64,000 bases of DNA from Streptomyces tendae (GCF_014650435.1 NZ_BMUY01000005.1:248001-312000); one strand, 5' to 3'; counted from the stretch's first letter, positions 8,465-16,894 are shown. Program-made: numbers and translations. The notes: generated by a model not told the origin, from the letters alone.

Positions 8465-8935
8465 GTGAACAGCGTCGACGGATGGGGAGATGACGTCTAC
8501 CAGCCCGACGGGTCCGACCAGCGGGAGGACACCGGCCTGCTCGACGGGGAGGACACCCTCGAGGAGGACGGTGTCGACGATCCCCTCGACCGGGGCTGGT
8601 CCCCGCCCGAGCGCCCCTGGGCGGTGGAGCACACCGGCGTGACGGCCGCCGAACGCCGCCGCGGCGAAACGCTGGACCAGCGGCTCGCCGAGGAGCGTCC
8701 GGACGAGCTCGCGCCCGACGGCGACGGCCTGGGCGACTCCGACGGCACCGACGGGGAACTGCTGGACAACGAGGTCGGCGCGGACCGCTCCGGCCGGCTC
8801 GTGGCCCCCGACGAAGGGGCGCACGAGGACGAGGAGCCGGCGCTGGTCGCCATGGACGTGGGCATCGACGGTGCGGCCGCCTCCGCCGAGGAGGCGGCGA
8901 TGCACGTGGTCGACGAGGACTCCCTGCCCGGCTGA
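8465..8935 (+). CDS. DUF5709-family acidic protein
   Basis: 156 residues, no signal peptide or membrane segment and very acidic (long Asp/Glu runs such as DGEDTLEEDGVDD). The conserved block DRGWSPPERPWAVEHTGVTA identifies the actinobacterial DUF5709 family, whose function is unknown. Starts at GTG 8465 behind an ideal CTGGAGGT ribosome site. A strong hairpin separates it from the L31 gene that follows in the same direction. Confidence 0.8.
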   Translation: MNSVDGWGDDVYQPDGSDQREDTGLLDGEDTLEEDGVDDPLDRGWSPPERPWAVEHTGVTAAERRRGETLDQRLAEERPDELAPDGDGLGDSDGTDGELLDNEVGADRSGRLVAPDEGAHEDEEPALVAMDVGIDGAAASAEEAAMHVVDEDSLPG

Positions 8936-8942
8936 CACCACC

Positions 8943-8968
8943 GGCGACGGCAGCCTCGTGCCGTCGCC
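8943..8968 (+). terminator. Strong hairpin between the DUF5709 and L31 genes
   Basis: Perfect 10-bp stem GGCGACGGCA (8943-8952) and TGCCGTCGCC (8959-8968) with a 6-nt loop, 7 nt after the DUF5709 stop and 32 nt before the L31 start. It can act as a terminator, partial terminator or leader attenuator. Confidence 0.55.
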
Positions 8969-8998
8969 CCGAAGAACCGTGCGCCACGAGGAGCAGCC

Positions 8999-9274
8999 AT
9001 GCAGCAGGACAAGCACCCCGACTACCGGCCCGTCGTCTTCCGTGACCGCAGTGCCGGGTACGCCTTCCTGACCCGGTCCACCGCGACCAGCGACCAGACC
9101 ATCGCGTGGGACGACGGTGAGACCTACCCGGTGGTGGACGTGGAGATCTCCTCGGAGAGCCACCCCTTCTACACGGGCAAGGCGCGCACGGTGGACTCGG
9201 AGGGGCGCGTCGCCCGGTTCGAGCGGCGGTACGGTGCGGGTGAGGAGCAGCAGGGCACCGGGGAAGCCGGCTGA
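8999..9274 (+). CDS. rpmE2: 50S ribosomal protein L31 type B (zinc-independent)
   Basis: 91 residues. [16 protein letters not shown] and the [10 protein letters not shown] block are diagnostic of L31. The CxxC zinc ligands of the other paralogue are absent, so this is the type B (C-minus) form. In Streptomyces this paralogue is known to replace the zinc-containing L31 under zinc starvation under Zur control. GAGGAGC lies 5-10 nt before the ATG. I could not find an AT-rich Zur box in the 60-bp gap or clearly upstream of the preceding gene, so its regulation here is uncertain. Confidence 0.93.
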   Translation: MQQDKHPDYRPVVFRDRSAGYAFLTRSTATSDQTIAWDDGETYPVVDVEISSESHPFYTGKARTVDSEGRVARFERRYGAGEEQQGTGEAG

Positions 9275-9280
9275 GCCGGC
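9266..9280. terminator. Short hairpin at the L31 stop
   Basis: GCCGGC (9266-9271), loop TGA (the stop codon itself), GCCGGC (9275-9280), in the 20-bp gap between convergent genes. A small but very GC-rich bidirectional candidate. Confidence 0.3.
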
Positions 9281-9294
9281 CGGGTGCGCGTCGC

Positions 9295-10107
9295 TCAGAT
9301 GAAGTTGAGTGCCGCCGCGCCGCCCACACCGCCGAGCAGCATGAACACCGGCATCAGCACCTTCAGCTCCACCCAGCTGCCCGCTCGGAACCGCATGGCC
9401 TTCGGCGGGCCGATGGGATACCACCGCTTGCGGCCCACCGGTATCGGCCAGAGTATCGGGCAGCCCGAAACGGTCAGCGCGTCCCCGATGTCGTGCACCA
9501 GCGCGCCTAGCACGATCGGCAGCCCCAGCCACAGGTACTCCTGGCCCGGCGCGGTGAACAGCCAGTCCGCACCGCCGTCCGGCTTGTCCAGGATGCCGGC
9601 GAGGATCCACGCGCTGGTCCCCGCCAGCAGCCAGACCAGCACGTCGCTGCTGGAGCCGCGGGTGGCCCGCCAGAGCAGGCCCTCGATGGCCAGCACCATG
9701 TGCACGAAGAGGATCGCCAGGACCGCCCACCGGCCCCCCGTGATGGCCAGGACCGAGGTGCCCCCGCCGATCAGGACCGCCCACAGCCAGGTGTGCGTCA
9801 GGGTGCGGTGCCCACCGGAGCGACGCGGGTCGCCGCGCTTCTTCGTGGCCTTGTAGACGGCGTAGGACAGCTTGTCGACGATCTCGCACAGCCCCCGTGA
9901 GACCGGTCCGAAGGCCCGGGAGATCGTGGCGGCCTTGTGGTCGAGGTCCGGGGCGAGCGCCGCTCCGGCACAGATCAGGGCTCCGGCGAGCAGCACGGGC
10001 CAGGGCATCGGGTGTCCCGCGGCTGCGGTCGCCGCTCCGACGCCGAGCCACGCCGCGGCGCCCGACAGTGAGTGTGCTGGTCCCATCATCGCCGTTGCCC
10101 GCCCCAT
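9295..10107 (-). CDS. YdjM/DUF457-type membrane-bound metal-dependent hydrolase
   Basis: 270 residues from ATG 10107; the next ATG (10089) is an alternative. Several hydrophobic segments are seen at about 10-35, 105-140, 160-180 and 245-268. Polar motifs between them fit the LexA-binding, inner-membrane hydrolase family: GPAHSLSGAAAW, ALAPDLDHKAATI, SGGHRTLTHTW and HDIGDALTVSGCP, with conserved His and Asp as likely metal ligands. Family members have no firm substrate. The frame stays open further upstream but lacks family motifs there. It is divergent from the DUF3516 helicase and convergent with the L31 gene. Confidence 0.8.
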   Translation of the reverse strand: MGRATAMMGPAHSLSGAAAWLGVGAATAAAGHPMPWPVLLAGALICAGAALAPDLDHKAATISRAFGPVSRGLCEIVDKLSYAVYKATKKRGDPRRSGGHRTLTHTWLWAVLIGGGTSVLAITGGRWAVLAILFVHMVLAIEGLLWRATRGSSSDVLVWLLAGTSAWILAGILDKPDGGADWLFTAPGQEYLWLGLPIVLGALVHDIGDALTVSGCPILWPIPVGRKRWYPIGPPKAMRFRAGSWVELKVLMPVFMLLGGVGGAAALNFI

Positions 10108-10234
10108 TCCTCGTGTGCCGCTGTGCAGTTGTCCGGGTCCGCTGTTGCCGCGTCGGCGACCCAGCGTAGCGTTCGTGATCTTCACGCGGACAGCCGATTC
10201 CCCCATCGTGGTCCGGGGCAGGCAAGATGGGAGC

Positions 10235-12748
10235 GTGACCCTCATCGATCAGCTGCCGCGGACCGCCGACCCCGATGCCCTGTACGAAGCCTTCGAGGCG
10301 TGGGCGCAGGAGCGCGGTCTCACGCTCTACCCCCATCAGGAGGAGGCGCTGATCGAGGTGGTCTCCGGCGCGAACGTGATCGTGTCGACGCCCACCGGCT
10401 CCGGCAAGAGCATGATCGCGGCGGGCGCGCACTTCGCCGCCCTGGCCCGGGACGAGGTCACCTTCTACACGGCCCCGATCAAGGCGCTGGTGTCGGAGAA
10501 GTTCTTCGAGTTGTGCAAGATCTTCGGCACCGAGAACGTGGGCATGCTGACCGGCGACGCCTCCGTGAACTCCGACGCCCCCGTCATCTGCTGCACCGCC
10601 GAGGTCCTGGCGTCGATCGCGCTGCGTGACGGCAAGCACGCGGACATCGGCCAGGTCGTCATGGACGAGTTCCACTTCTACGCGGAACCGGACCGCGGGT
10701 GGGCCTGGCAGATTCCGCTGCTGGAACTGCCGCAGGCCCAGTTCGTCCTCATGTCGGCCACGCTCGGCGACGTCTCCTTCTTCGAGAAGGACCTCGCGCG
10801 CCGCACCGGCCGTCCCACCGCGGTGGTCCGCTCGGCCACCCGTCCGGTGCCGCTGTCCTACGAGTTCCGCTACACCCCGCTCACCGAGACCCTCACCGAT
10901 CTGCTGGCGGCCCGGCAGGCGCCCGTGTACATCGTGCACTTCACCCAGGCGCAGGCCGTGGAGCGGGCGCAGGCGCTGATGAGCATCAACATGTGCACGC
11001 GCGAGGAGAAGGAGCGGATCGCCGACCTCATCGGCAACTTCCGCTTCACCACCAAGTTCGGCCGCAATCTCTCCCGCTACGTGCGGCACGGCATCGGGGT
11101 CCACCACGCCGGCATGCTGCCCAAGTACCGGCGGCTGGTGGAGAAGCTCGCGCAGGCCGGCCTGCTGAAGGTGATCTGCGGCACGGACACGCTCGGGGTG
11201 GGCGTCAACGTCCCGATCCGGACCGTGCTGTTCACGGCGCTGACCAAGTACGACGGCACCCGGGTCCGCACGCTGAGGGCCCGGGAGTTCCACCAGATCG
11301 CCGGGCGGGCGGGGCGCGCCGGGTTCGACACGGAGGGGTTCGTGGTCGCGCAGGCGCCCGAGCACGTCGTCGAGAACGAGAAGGCACTGGCCAAGGCCGG
11401 TGACGACCCGAAGAAGCGGCGCAAGGTCGTCCGGAAGAAGGCTCCCGAGGGGTTCGTCGCCTGGTCGGAGAGCACGTTCGACAAGCTGATCGGCTCGGAG
11501 CCGGAGCCGTTGACGTCCCGCTTCCGGGTCACCCACACCATGCTGCTGTCGGTGATCGCCCGCCCCGGCGACGCCTTCTCCGCGATGCGGCATTTGCTGG
11601 AGGACAATCACGAGCCGCGCAGGCAGCAGCTCAGGCACATCCGGCGGGCGATCGCCATCTACCGTTCGCTGCTGGACGGGGGCATCGTGGAGAAGCTCGA
11701 CCAGCCGGACGCGGAGGGGCGCATCGTGCGTCTCACGGTGGACCTGCAGCAGGACTTCGCGCTGAACCAGCCGCTGTCCACGTTCGCCCTGGCCGCCTTC
11801 GAACTGCTGGACCCGGAGTCGCCGTCGTACGCGCTGGACATGGTCTCCGTGGTGGAGTCCACGCTGGACGACCCCCGGCAGATTCTCGCCGCCCAGCAGA
11901 ACAAGGCGCGCGGTGAGGCCGTGGCCGCGATGAAGGCGGACGGCGTCGAGTACGAGGAGCGCATGGAGCGCCTCCAGGACATCACGTACCCGAAGCCCCT
12001 GGAGGAACTGCTCTTCCACGCCTACGACACGTACCGCAGGAGCCACCCCTGGGTCGGTGACCACCCGCTGTCCCCGAAGTCGGTCATCCGTGACATGTAC
12101 GAACGGGCGCTGACCTTCACGGAGCTGGTCTCCCACTACGAACTGGCCCGCACCGAGGGCATCGTGCTGCGCTACCTGGCCAGCGCCTACAAGGCCCTCG
12201 ACCACACCGTGCCGGACGATCTGAAGTCCGAGGACCTCCAGGACCTGATCGAGTGGCTGGGCGAGATGGTGCGCCAGGTCGACTCCAGTCTCCTCGACGA
12301 GTGGGAGCAGCTCGCCAATCCGGAGGAGATGACGGCGGAGGAGGCTCAGGAGAAGGCCGATCAGGTACGGCCGGTCACCGCCAACGCGCGCGCCTTCCGT
12401 GTGCTGGTCCGCAACGCCATGTTCCGCCGGGTCGAGCTCGCCGCCCTGGACCAGGTCGGTGAGCTGGGCGAGATGGACGCCGACGCAGGCTGGGACGCCG
12501 ACGCGTGGGGCGAGGCCATGGACAAGTACTGGGACGAGTACGACGACCTCGGCACCGGCCCGGACGCCCGCGGTCCGAAGCTGCTCATCATCGAGGAAGA
12601 ACCGCAGGACGGGCTGTGGCGGGTGCGGCAGATCTTCGACGACCCGAACGACGACCACGACTGGGGCATCAGTGCGGAGGTCGATCTCACCGCCTCCGAC
12701 GCGGAGGGCCGAGCGGTCGTCCGCGTCACCGATGTCGGCCAGCTGTGA
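10235..12748 (+). CDS. DEAD/DEAH-box helicase with DUF3516 C-terminus (Ski2/Mtr4-like)
   Basis: 837 residues from GTG 10235, preceded by GGGAG at 10229-10233. The frame is open further upstream, but homology-like sequence begins at TLIDQLPR. Superfamily 2 motifs in order: TPTGSGKS (about 52-59), VVMDEFHFY (motif II, DEFH), LMSATLGD, YIVHFTQAQA and HQIAGRAGRAGF (motif VI). The DUF3516 region follows, with conserved YPKPLEELLFHAY and TEGIVLRYLA. Family expectation: an ATP-dependent RNA or DNA helicase of the Ski2 group; the cellular role in actinomycetes is not settled. The thioesterase gene follows 19 bp downstream, probably as an operon. Confidence 0.9.
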   Translation: MTLIDQLPRTADPDALYEAFEAWAQERGLTLYPHQEEALIEVVSGANVIVSTPTGSGKSMIAAGAHFAALARDEVTFYTAPIKALVSEKFFELCKIFGTENVGMLTGDASVNSDAPVICCTAEVLASIALRDGKHADIGQVVMDEFHFYAEPDRGWAWQIPLLELPQAQFVLMSATLGDVSFFEKDLARRTGRPTAVVRSATRPVPLSYEFRYTPLTETLTDLLAARQAPVYIVHFTQAQAVERAQALMSINMCTREEKERIADLIGNFRFTTKFGRNLSRYVRHGIGVHHAGMLPKYRRLVEKLAQAGLLKVICGTDTLGVGVNVPIRTVLFTALTKYDGTRVRTLRAREFHQIAGRAGRAGFDTEGFVVAQAPEHVVENEKALAKAGDDPKKRRKVVRKKAPEGFVAWSESTFDKLIGSEPEPLTSRFRVTHTMLLSVIARPGDAFSAMRHLLEDNHEPRRQQLRHIRRAIAIYRSLLDGGIVEKLDQPDAEGRIVRLTVDLQQDFALNQPLSTFALAAFELLDPESPSYALDMVSVVESTLDDPRQILAAQQNKARGEAVAAMKADGVEYEERMERLQDITYPKPLEELLFHAYDTYRRSHPWVGDHPLSPKSVIRDMYERALTFTELVSHYELARTEGIVLRYLASAYKALDHTVPDDLKSEDLQDLIEWLGEMVRQVDSSLLDEWEQLANPEEMTAEEAQEKADQVRPVTANARAFRVLVRNAMFRRVELAALDQVGELGEMDADAGWDADAWGEAMDKYWDEYDDLGTGPDARGPKLLIIEEEPQDGLWRVRQIFDDPNDDHDWGISAEVDLTASDAEGRAVVRVTDVGQL

Positions 12749-12767
12749 GCACAGGAGAACCCCACCC

Positions 12768-13634
12768 ATGACGAATCCGGCCGAGAGCCTCGTCGCACTG
12801 CTCGACCTGGAGCAGATCGAGGTCAACATCTTCCGTGGCCGCAGCCCCGAGGAGTCGCTGCAGCGGGTCTTCGGCGGCCAGGTGGCCGGCCAGGCGCTGG
12901 TCGCCGCGGGCCGCACCACCGACGGCGACCGCCCGGTGCACTCGCTGCACGCGTACTTCCTGCGTCCCGGACGCCCCGGCGTGCCGATCGTGTACCAGGT
13001 CGAACGGGACCGGGACGGACGGTCGTTCACCACCCGCCGGGTCACGGCAGTGCAGCAGGGCCGCACGATCTTCACGCTCACCGCCTCCTTTCACAAGCCT
13101 GAGCAGGGGAGTTTCGAGCACCAGCTGCCGCCGGCCCGCAAGGTCCCCGATCCGGAGTCCCTGCCGACGGTCGCCGACGAGGTGCGGGAGCACCTGGGTG
13201 CGCTGCCGGAGCAGTTGGAGCGCATGGCCCGTCGCCAGCCCTTCGACATCCGCTACGTCGACCGGCTGCGCTGGAGCGCCGAGGACGTCAAGGGCGCCGA
13301 GCCCCGCAGCGCCGTGTGGATGCGCGCGGTCGGGCCGCTCGGCGACGACCCGCTCGTGCACACCTGCGCGCTGACCTACGCCAGCGACATGACGCTCCTG
13401 GACGCCGTGCGCATCCCTGTGGAGCCGTTGTGGGGCCCCCGGGGGTTCGACATGGCCTCGCTGGACCACGCCATGTGGTTCCACCGGCCGTTCCGGGCCG
13501 ACGAGTGGTTCCTGTACGACCAGGAGTCGCCGATCGCGACCGGCGGGCGTGGGCTGGCCCGTGGGCGGATCTACGACAGGGAGGGACGCATGCTGGTGTC
13601 CGTGGTCCAGGAAGGGCTTTTCCGGGCCCTGTAG
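12768..13634 (+). CDS. tesB: Acyl-CoA thioesterase II (TesB family)
   Basis: 288 residues from ATG 12768 with AGGAG 11 nt upstream. The double hot-dog fold is recognisable from RVFGGQVAGQALVAAGRT and HSLHAYFLRPG in the first half, and from LDHAMWFHRPFRADEWFLYD and ATGGRGLARGRIYDREG in the second; the latter holds the conserved Asp/Thr/Gln-type active-site region. Known role: hydrolysis of medium- to long-chain acyl-CoA. It lies 19 bp after the helicase. Its TAG is only one base from the stop of the convergent DUF6397 gene, with no room for a separate terminator. Confidence 0.92.
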   Translation: MTNPAESLVALLDLEQIEVNIFRGRSPEESLQRVFGGQVAGQALVAAGRTTDGDRPVHSLHAYFLRPGRPGVPIVYQVERDRDGRSFTTRRVTAVQQGRTIFTLTASFHKPEQGSFEHQLPPARKVPDPESLPTVADEVREHLGALPEQLERMARRQPFDIRYVDRLRWSAEDVKGAEPRSAVWMRAVGPLGDDPLVHTCALTYASDMTLLDAVRIPVEPLWGPRGFDMASLDHAMWFHRPFRADEWFLYDQESPIATGGRGLARGRIYDREGRMLVSVVQEGLFRAL

Positions 13635-13635
13635 G

Positions 13636-14607
13636 TCAGGAGTCCCTGCGCCACAGCCTGCCGAGCAGGCTGCTCAGCCGTCCGGGTTGCTCCGCCTCGG
13701 GCGGCACGGCGTCCTCCGCCTCGCGCGGCACCGGTTCCGCCGTCCCGCGCGCCAGGGGTTGCGGACCGGGCGGGTGCGGCACGACGTGCGTGGCCGGGCG
13801 GGGCGCCGGACGATGTCGGCGGGCCGTGTCCACCGCGGCCGCCAGATCCGAGCGCAGCCAGTCGACCTCGTCCGGGTCGGCAGCCGTGGCGATCTCCTCG
13901 GCGAGCTGCGCGGCCGGGGAGCCCGGCGCGCCGTGCGTGGCGAGTGCGGGACGGAACCGGCGCAGGTAGGAGCGCTCATAGGGATCCGTGACGACGTCCG
14001 AGATCTCGGCGGCGTCGAGCAGCGACGCCACCGCCGCGGCCCGGGCCCAGGGGTCGTCCGCCTGCCGGAGCAGGAATCCCAGGTGCCTTCCCCGCCAGTT
14101 GCGAGGACGCAGGTCAAGACCGTCTCCCAGCTGGTCCCGCAGTCCTTCGGGCGTGCGCCCCTTCAGCAGTGCGGTGCTGCGCTCGTCGGCCCCGAACCGG
14201 CGCAGCTCCTCCGCCAGATACAGCCAGACCACGGCGCGGTACCTGTTGAGGTAGAACTTCACGGGCACCAGCAGCCCCAGCCGTGCGAGACGGGTGAACC
14301 GGGCCGTGGTCACGTCCATGAGGGCCGCGCCCTCCGTGGTCCCGACAGCCCGGACAGCGGCCCGAAGCACGTCCGGGAAACCGTCCGCCGCCCGGATGCG
14401 GTCGATCTCGTCGCGGGGGACGCGCCGCCCGCCTCCCCCGTCGTCGGGTACCGTGCGGACTCGGCCGAGCTGAACCGCGAGGTCGAGGTCACCGCGCCTG
14501 AGGCCCAGTTCGCGCGCCGCTCGATGACGGGTGACCGAGGCACTGCGGGTTGCGCCGGTCCGCTCGCCGGCTTCGGCGACGTTGTGCGTGATGGTGTTGC
14601 CGGACAT
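13636..14607 (-). CDS. DUF6397-family protein with N-terminal HTH-like segment
   Basis: 323 residues from ATG 14607 (GGGGGA upstream). The segment RAARELGLRRGDLDLAVQLG followed by RRVPRDEIDRIRAADGF looks like a small winged-helix/excisionase-type DNA-binding unit. A second, similar stretch (TTARFTRLARLGLLVPVKFY) follows. The rest is helical and charged with a Pro-rich tail and no membrane segment. I recognise the actinobacterial DUF6397 family but know no function. The upstream gap holds an isolated DnaA-box-like sequence. Confidence 0.7.
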   Translation of the reverse strand: MSGNTITHNVAEAGERTGATRSASVTRHRAARELGLRRGDLDLAVQLGRVRTVPDDGGGGRRVPRDEIDRIRAADGFPDVLRAAVRAVGTTEGAALMDVTTARFTRLARLGLLVPVKFYLNRYRAVVWLYLAEELRRFGADERSTALLKGRTPEGLRDQLGDGLDLRPRNWRGRHLGFLLRQADDPWARAAAVASLLDAAEISDVVTDPYERSYLRRFRPALATHGAPGSPAAQLAEEIATAADPDEVDWLRSDLAAAVDTARRHRPAPRPATHVVPHPPGPQPLARGTAEPVPREAEDAVPPEAEQPGRLSSLLGRLWRRDS

Positions 14608-14695
14608 GGTCGTCCCCCGTGGAGTGTGTGGCCGGCGCCGTTCGCGCCCGCTGACACAAAAACCGTAGCCGCAGTCGCGAGATCCGTGACGAGCC

Positions 14696-14704
14696 TGTGG
14701 ATAA
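14696..14704 (-). other. Single DnaA-box-like sequence
   Basis: TGTGGATAA, the complement of TTATCCACA, a perfect match to the classical DnaA box. It lies about 90 bp upstream of the DUF6397 start. It is an isolated copy; neighbouring boxes were not found. Confidence 0.35.
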
Positions 14705-14741
14705 CTCTGCGGCCGACCACTGGAGACATCGAAAGCACAGG

Positions 14742-15155
14742 TCAGGGCTCCGTGGGTGATATCCGTCCCGGTTGCCGCGCATCGACGTCGAGGTGCTCGC
14801 CCACCCGGTTCACGAGCAGTGTCATCTCGTACGCGATCTGCCCGATGTCGGCCTCCGCCCCGCTGAGCACGCACAGGCAACTGCCCGACCCCGCAGCGGT
14901 GACGAACAGCACCGCGTCGTCGAACTCGACCATCGTCTGCCGTACCTGACCGGCGCCGAAGTGGCGACCCGAGCCCTTCGCCAGGCTGTGCAGTCCGGAC
15001 GAGACGGCGGCTAGGTGCTCGGCGTCCTCGCGTCGCAGGCCCGTACTCGCCCCGGTCACCAGTCCGTCGTTGGACAGGACCAACGCGTGCCGTACGTGTT
15101 CGACGCGCGCGGTCAGGTCGTCGAGCAACCAGCCGAGTCCCTGGTTCTGCACCAT
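14742..15155 (-). CDS. Orphan roadblock/LC7-domain protein (CvnB-like)
   Basis: 137 residues from ATG 15155 with GGAGA nine nt upstream. It is a single roadblock domain: LGWLLDDLTARVEHVRHALV, the VLSNDGLV turn, REDAEHLAAVSSGLHSLAKG and VRQTMVEFDDAVLFVTAAG. It is very like the conservon roadblock protein encoded at 16913-17350, roughly two residues in three identical by eye, so the two are probably duplicates. There is no adjacent kinase, DUF742 or GTPase of its own. Family role: a small regulator of Ras-like GTPases. It may feed into the conservon 1.6 kb upstream (inference). Confidence 0.88.
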   Translation of the reverse strand: MVQNQGLGWLLDDLTARVEHVRHALVLSNDGLVTGASTGLRREDAEHLAAVSSGLHSLAKGSGRHFGAGQVRQTMVEFDDAVLFVTAAGSGSCLCVLSGAEADIGQIAYEMTLLVNRVGEHLDVDARQPGRISPTEP

Positions 15156-15268
15156 GATCCGATCTCCCCGTGTCTCCCTGTCTCCCCGTACGCGTTGCCT
15201 CCCCCTGGCCGGGGGATCCGTCCGCCAGCCTTCACCACGCCCGTGCTCCGGGCAAGGAGGATGGGGGC

Positions 15269-15697
15269 ATGGCACAGAAGATGACCGATGAGGAATGGCG
15301 GGCGTTCGTCTCGGACGGCACCCGCACCGGAAAGCTCTCGACCGTTCGGGCCGACGGCAGCCCGCATGTGGCGCCCATCTGGTTCCTGCTGGACGGGGAC
15401 GACCTGGTGTTCAACACCGGCAAGGACACCGTGAAGGGGCGCAATCTGGTCCGTGACGGCCGCATCGCGCTGTGTGTGGACGACGACAGGCCGCCCTTCG
15501 ACTTCGTCGTACTGCAGGGGCGTGCGCGGATCTCGGAGGATCTCGGCGAACTGCGGCACTGGGCCGCCCGCATCGGCGCCCGTTACATGGGTGAGGAACG
15601 CGCCGAGGAGTTCGGGGCGCGCAACGGCGTCCCGGGCGAACTCCTCGTGCGTGTCACCGTGGACAAGGTCCTTGCCCAGAAGTCGGTCGCGGCGTGA
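15269..15697 (+). CDS. PPOX-class F420-dependent oxidoreductase-like protein
   Basis: 142 residues from ATG 15269 with AAGGAGG at 15254-15260. A split-barrel flavin/F420-binding fold is indicated by KLSTVRADGSPHVAPIWFLL, FNTGKDTVKGRNLVRDGRI and PPFDFVVLQGRARISED. Family members reduce small substrates with F420H2 or bind FMN; the substrate is not predictable. It stands divergent from the roadblock gene and convergent with the GTPase gene. Confidence 0.85.
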   Translation: MAQKMTDEEWRAFVSDGTRTGKLSTVRADGSPHVAPIWFLLDGDDLVFNTGKDTVKGRNLVRDGRIALCVDDDRPPFDFVVLQGRARISEDLGELRHWAARIGARYMGEERAEEFGARNGVPGELLVRVTVDKVLAQKSVAA

Positions 15698-15750
15698 GAG
15701 CAGGAACCGAGGACGAGTACTGAGCGACCCTGTCGTCGGCGCAGGCCCGG

Positions 15751-16356
15751 TCAGCGGACGGAGTCGAGGAGCCGGGCGGTGTGCATCCGCCCGGCGTACT
15801 CGACGAGCCGGATCAGCACTTCCTTCCCCGAGTCGCGGTCCCGGGCGTCACACAGCACCACGGGCGTTCCCGGGTCGAGGTCGAGAGCGCTGAGGACGCT
15901 GTGCTCGTCGTGGCGGCGCGCTCCCGTGAAACAGTTCACGGCCACCACGAACGGGATGTGCCGGTGTTCGAAGTAGTCCACCGCGGGGAAGCAGTCCGCG
16001 AGGCGCCGGGTGTCGGCGAGGACGACGGCGCCGAGCGCGCCCTGCGCCAGTTCGTCCCAGAGAAACCAGAACCGGTCCTGCCCCGGCGTGCCGAAGAGGT
16101 AGAGGGAGAGACCGGAACGGATGGTGATGCGGCCGAAGTCCATGGCAACGGTCGTGGTGACCTTCCGGTCGATGCCGTCGGTGTCGTCCACGAGTTGCCC
16201 GGCCTCGCTGAGCAGTTCCTCCGTGCGCAGCGGCCTGATCTCGCTGACTGCGCCCACCAGGGTGGTCTTGCCCACGCCGAACCCTCCGGCGACCAGGATC
16301 TTCAACGCCAGCGCGGTCGTGTCGCCGTCCGTGGCGTCGGAGCGTTCGGAGACCAT
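15751..16356 (-). CDS. Conservon GTP/ATP-binding protein (CvnD-like)
   Basis: 201 residues. P-loop GGFGVGKTT (about 25-33), switch-II-like LFGTPGQDRFWFLWDEL and a degenerate NKxD equivalent (AVNCFTGA) define the small Ras/Arf-like GTPases of Streptomyces conservons. In characterised conservons the D protein binds guanine nucleotides and works with a membrane kinase-like A protein, a roadblock B protein and a DUF742 C protein. All three are encoded directly upstream here. It is separated from the DUF742 gene by 124 bp in which a 34-codon frame fits, where conservons are usually tighter. Confidence 0.9.
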   Translation of the reverse strand: MVSERSDATDGDTTALALKILVAGGFGVGKTTLVGAVSEIRPLRTEELLSEAGQLVDDTDGIDRKVTTTVAMDFGRITIRSGLSLYLFGTPGQDRFWFLWDELAQGALGAVVLADTRRLADCFPAVDYFEHRHIPFVVAVNCFTGARRHDEHSVLSALDLDPGTPVVLCDARDRDSGKEVLIRLVEYAGRMHTARLLDSVR

Positions 16357-16359
16357 CGA

Positions 16360-16464
16360 TCACTTCTCTCGGTGCGGGTGGTCGTGCATGTGGGTGCCGG
16401 TCTTGGTCACACCGGGCACGGTCGTGCCGGGCACGGTCGTGCCGGTCGTGTTCGTGCCTGTCAT
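16360..16464 (-). CDS. Possible 34-residue peptide between conservon C and D genes
   Basis: ATG 16464 lies 16 bp after the DUF742 stop with AGAAGG upstream. The frame ends at TGA 16362-16360, 3 bp before the GTPase ATG, a spacing that suggests translational coupling. The peptide starts MTGTNTTGTTVPGTTVPGV and ends in a His-rich THMHDHPHREK. The GTTVP repeat comes from a 15-bp DNA duplication. No hydrophobic segment and no homologue I recognise; it may be spacer DNA. Confidence 0.3.
   Translation of the reverse strand: MTGTNTTGTTVPGTTVPGVTKTGTHMHDHPHREK
16413..16442. repeat. Tandem 15-bp repeat, two copies
   Basis: CGGGCACGGTCGTGC occurs at 16413-16427 and again at 16428-16442. Each copy contains GGCAC and GTGCC arms that can fold. 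It lies within the small frame between the DUF742 and GTPase genes. Confidence 0.7.
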
Positions 16465-16480
16465 GGGCTTTCGGCCTTCT

Positions 16481-16894
16481 CTACAGGGCGCGCAGTCCGT
16501 CGATGACTTCGCGCAGAATCCGTTCGTCGGGCAACTGCGCCGGCGGCACGGGGCGGCTGACGGTCACACACCCCAGTTCCACCAGGTCGCCGAGGAGCAC
16601 CCTGACGACACCCACGGGAAGATCCGCGTCGGCGGCGAGTTCGGCGACCGACTGGGTTTCCGTGCGGCACAGGTCGATCAGCGTGCGGTGTTCCGGTCCG
16701 AGCACGGCGTCGTCGACGTCCGGTGCGCCGACCTCGCGCGTGACGAGGGCGATCAGGTCGAACCGCACTCCCGTGGGCCCCGGCCGGGTGCGGCCGCCGG
16801 TCATCGCGTAGGGGCGGACGAGTGGTCCGGCCTCGTTGTCGTACCACTGGCTGCCCGGTCCTTCCCGGCCGGCGCCCATGATGTCGTCGGTCAT
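16481..16894 (-). CDS. DUF742 protein (CvnC-like)
   Basis: 137 residues; the typical conservon C protein. It has an N-terminal RPYAMTGGRTRP segment, then a winged-helix-like DUF742 region: VRFDLIALVTREVG, HRTLIDLCRTETQSVAELA, DLPVGVVRVLLGDLVELG and the end block LPDERILREVIDGLRAL. It is soluble with no signal. It starts 18 bp after the roadblock gene. Expected partner of the roadblock, kinase-like and GTPase proteins in a membrane-associated complex (known for the family). Confidence 0.9.
   Translation of the reverse strand: MTDDIMGAGREGPGSQWYDNEAGPLVRPYAMTGGRTRPGPTGVRFDLIALVTREVGAPDVDDAVLGPEHRTLIDLCRTETQSVAELAADADLPVGVVRVLLGDLVELGCVTVSRPVPPAQLPDERILREVIDGLRAL

Noticed and set aside
5225..13081. 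A 2618-codon leftward open frame spanning several genes.
   Set aside because: It runs antisense to the ABC exporter pair, DUF5709, L31, helicase and thioesterase genes, all with clear domains. Low-complexity translation and no ribosome site; a mirror frame of GC-rich coding DNA.
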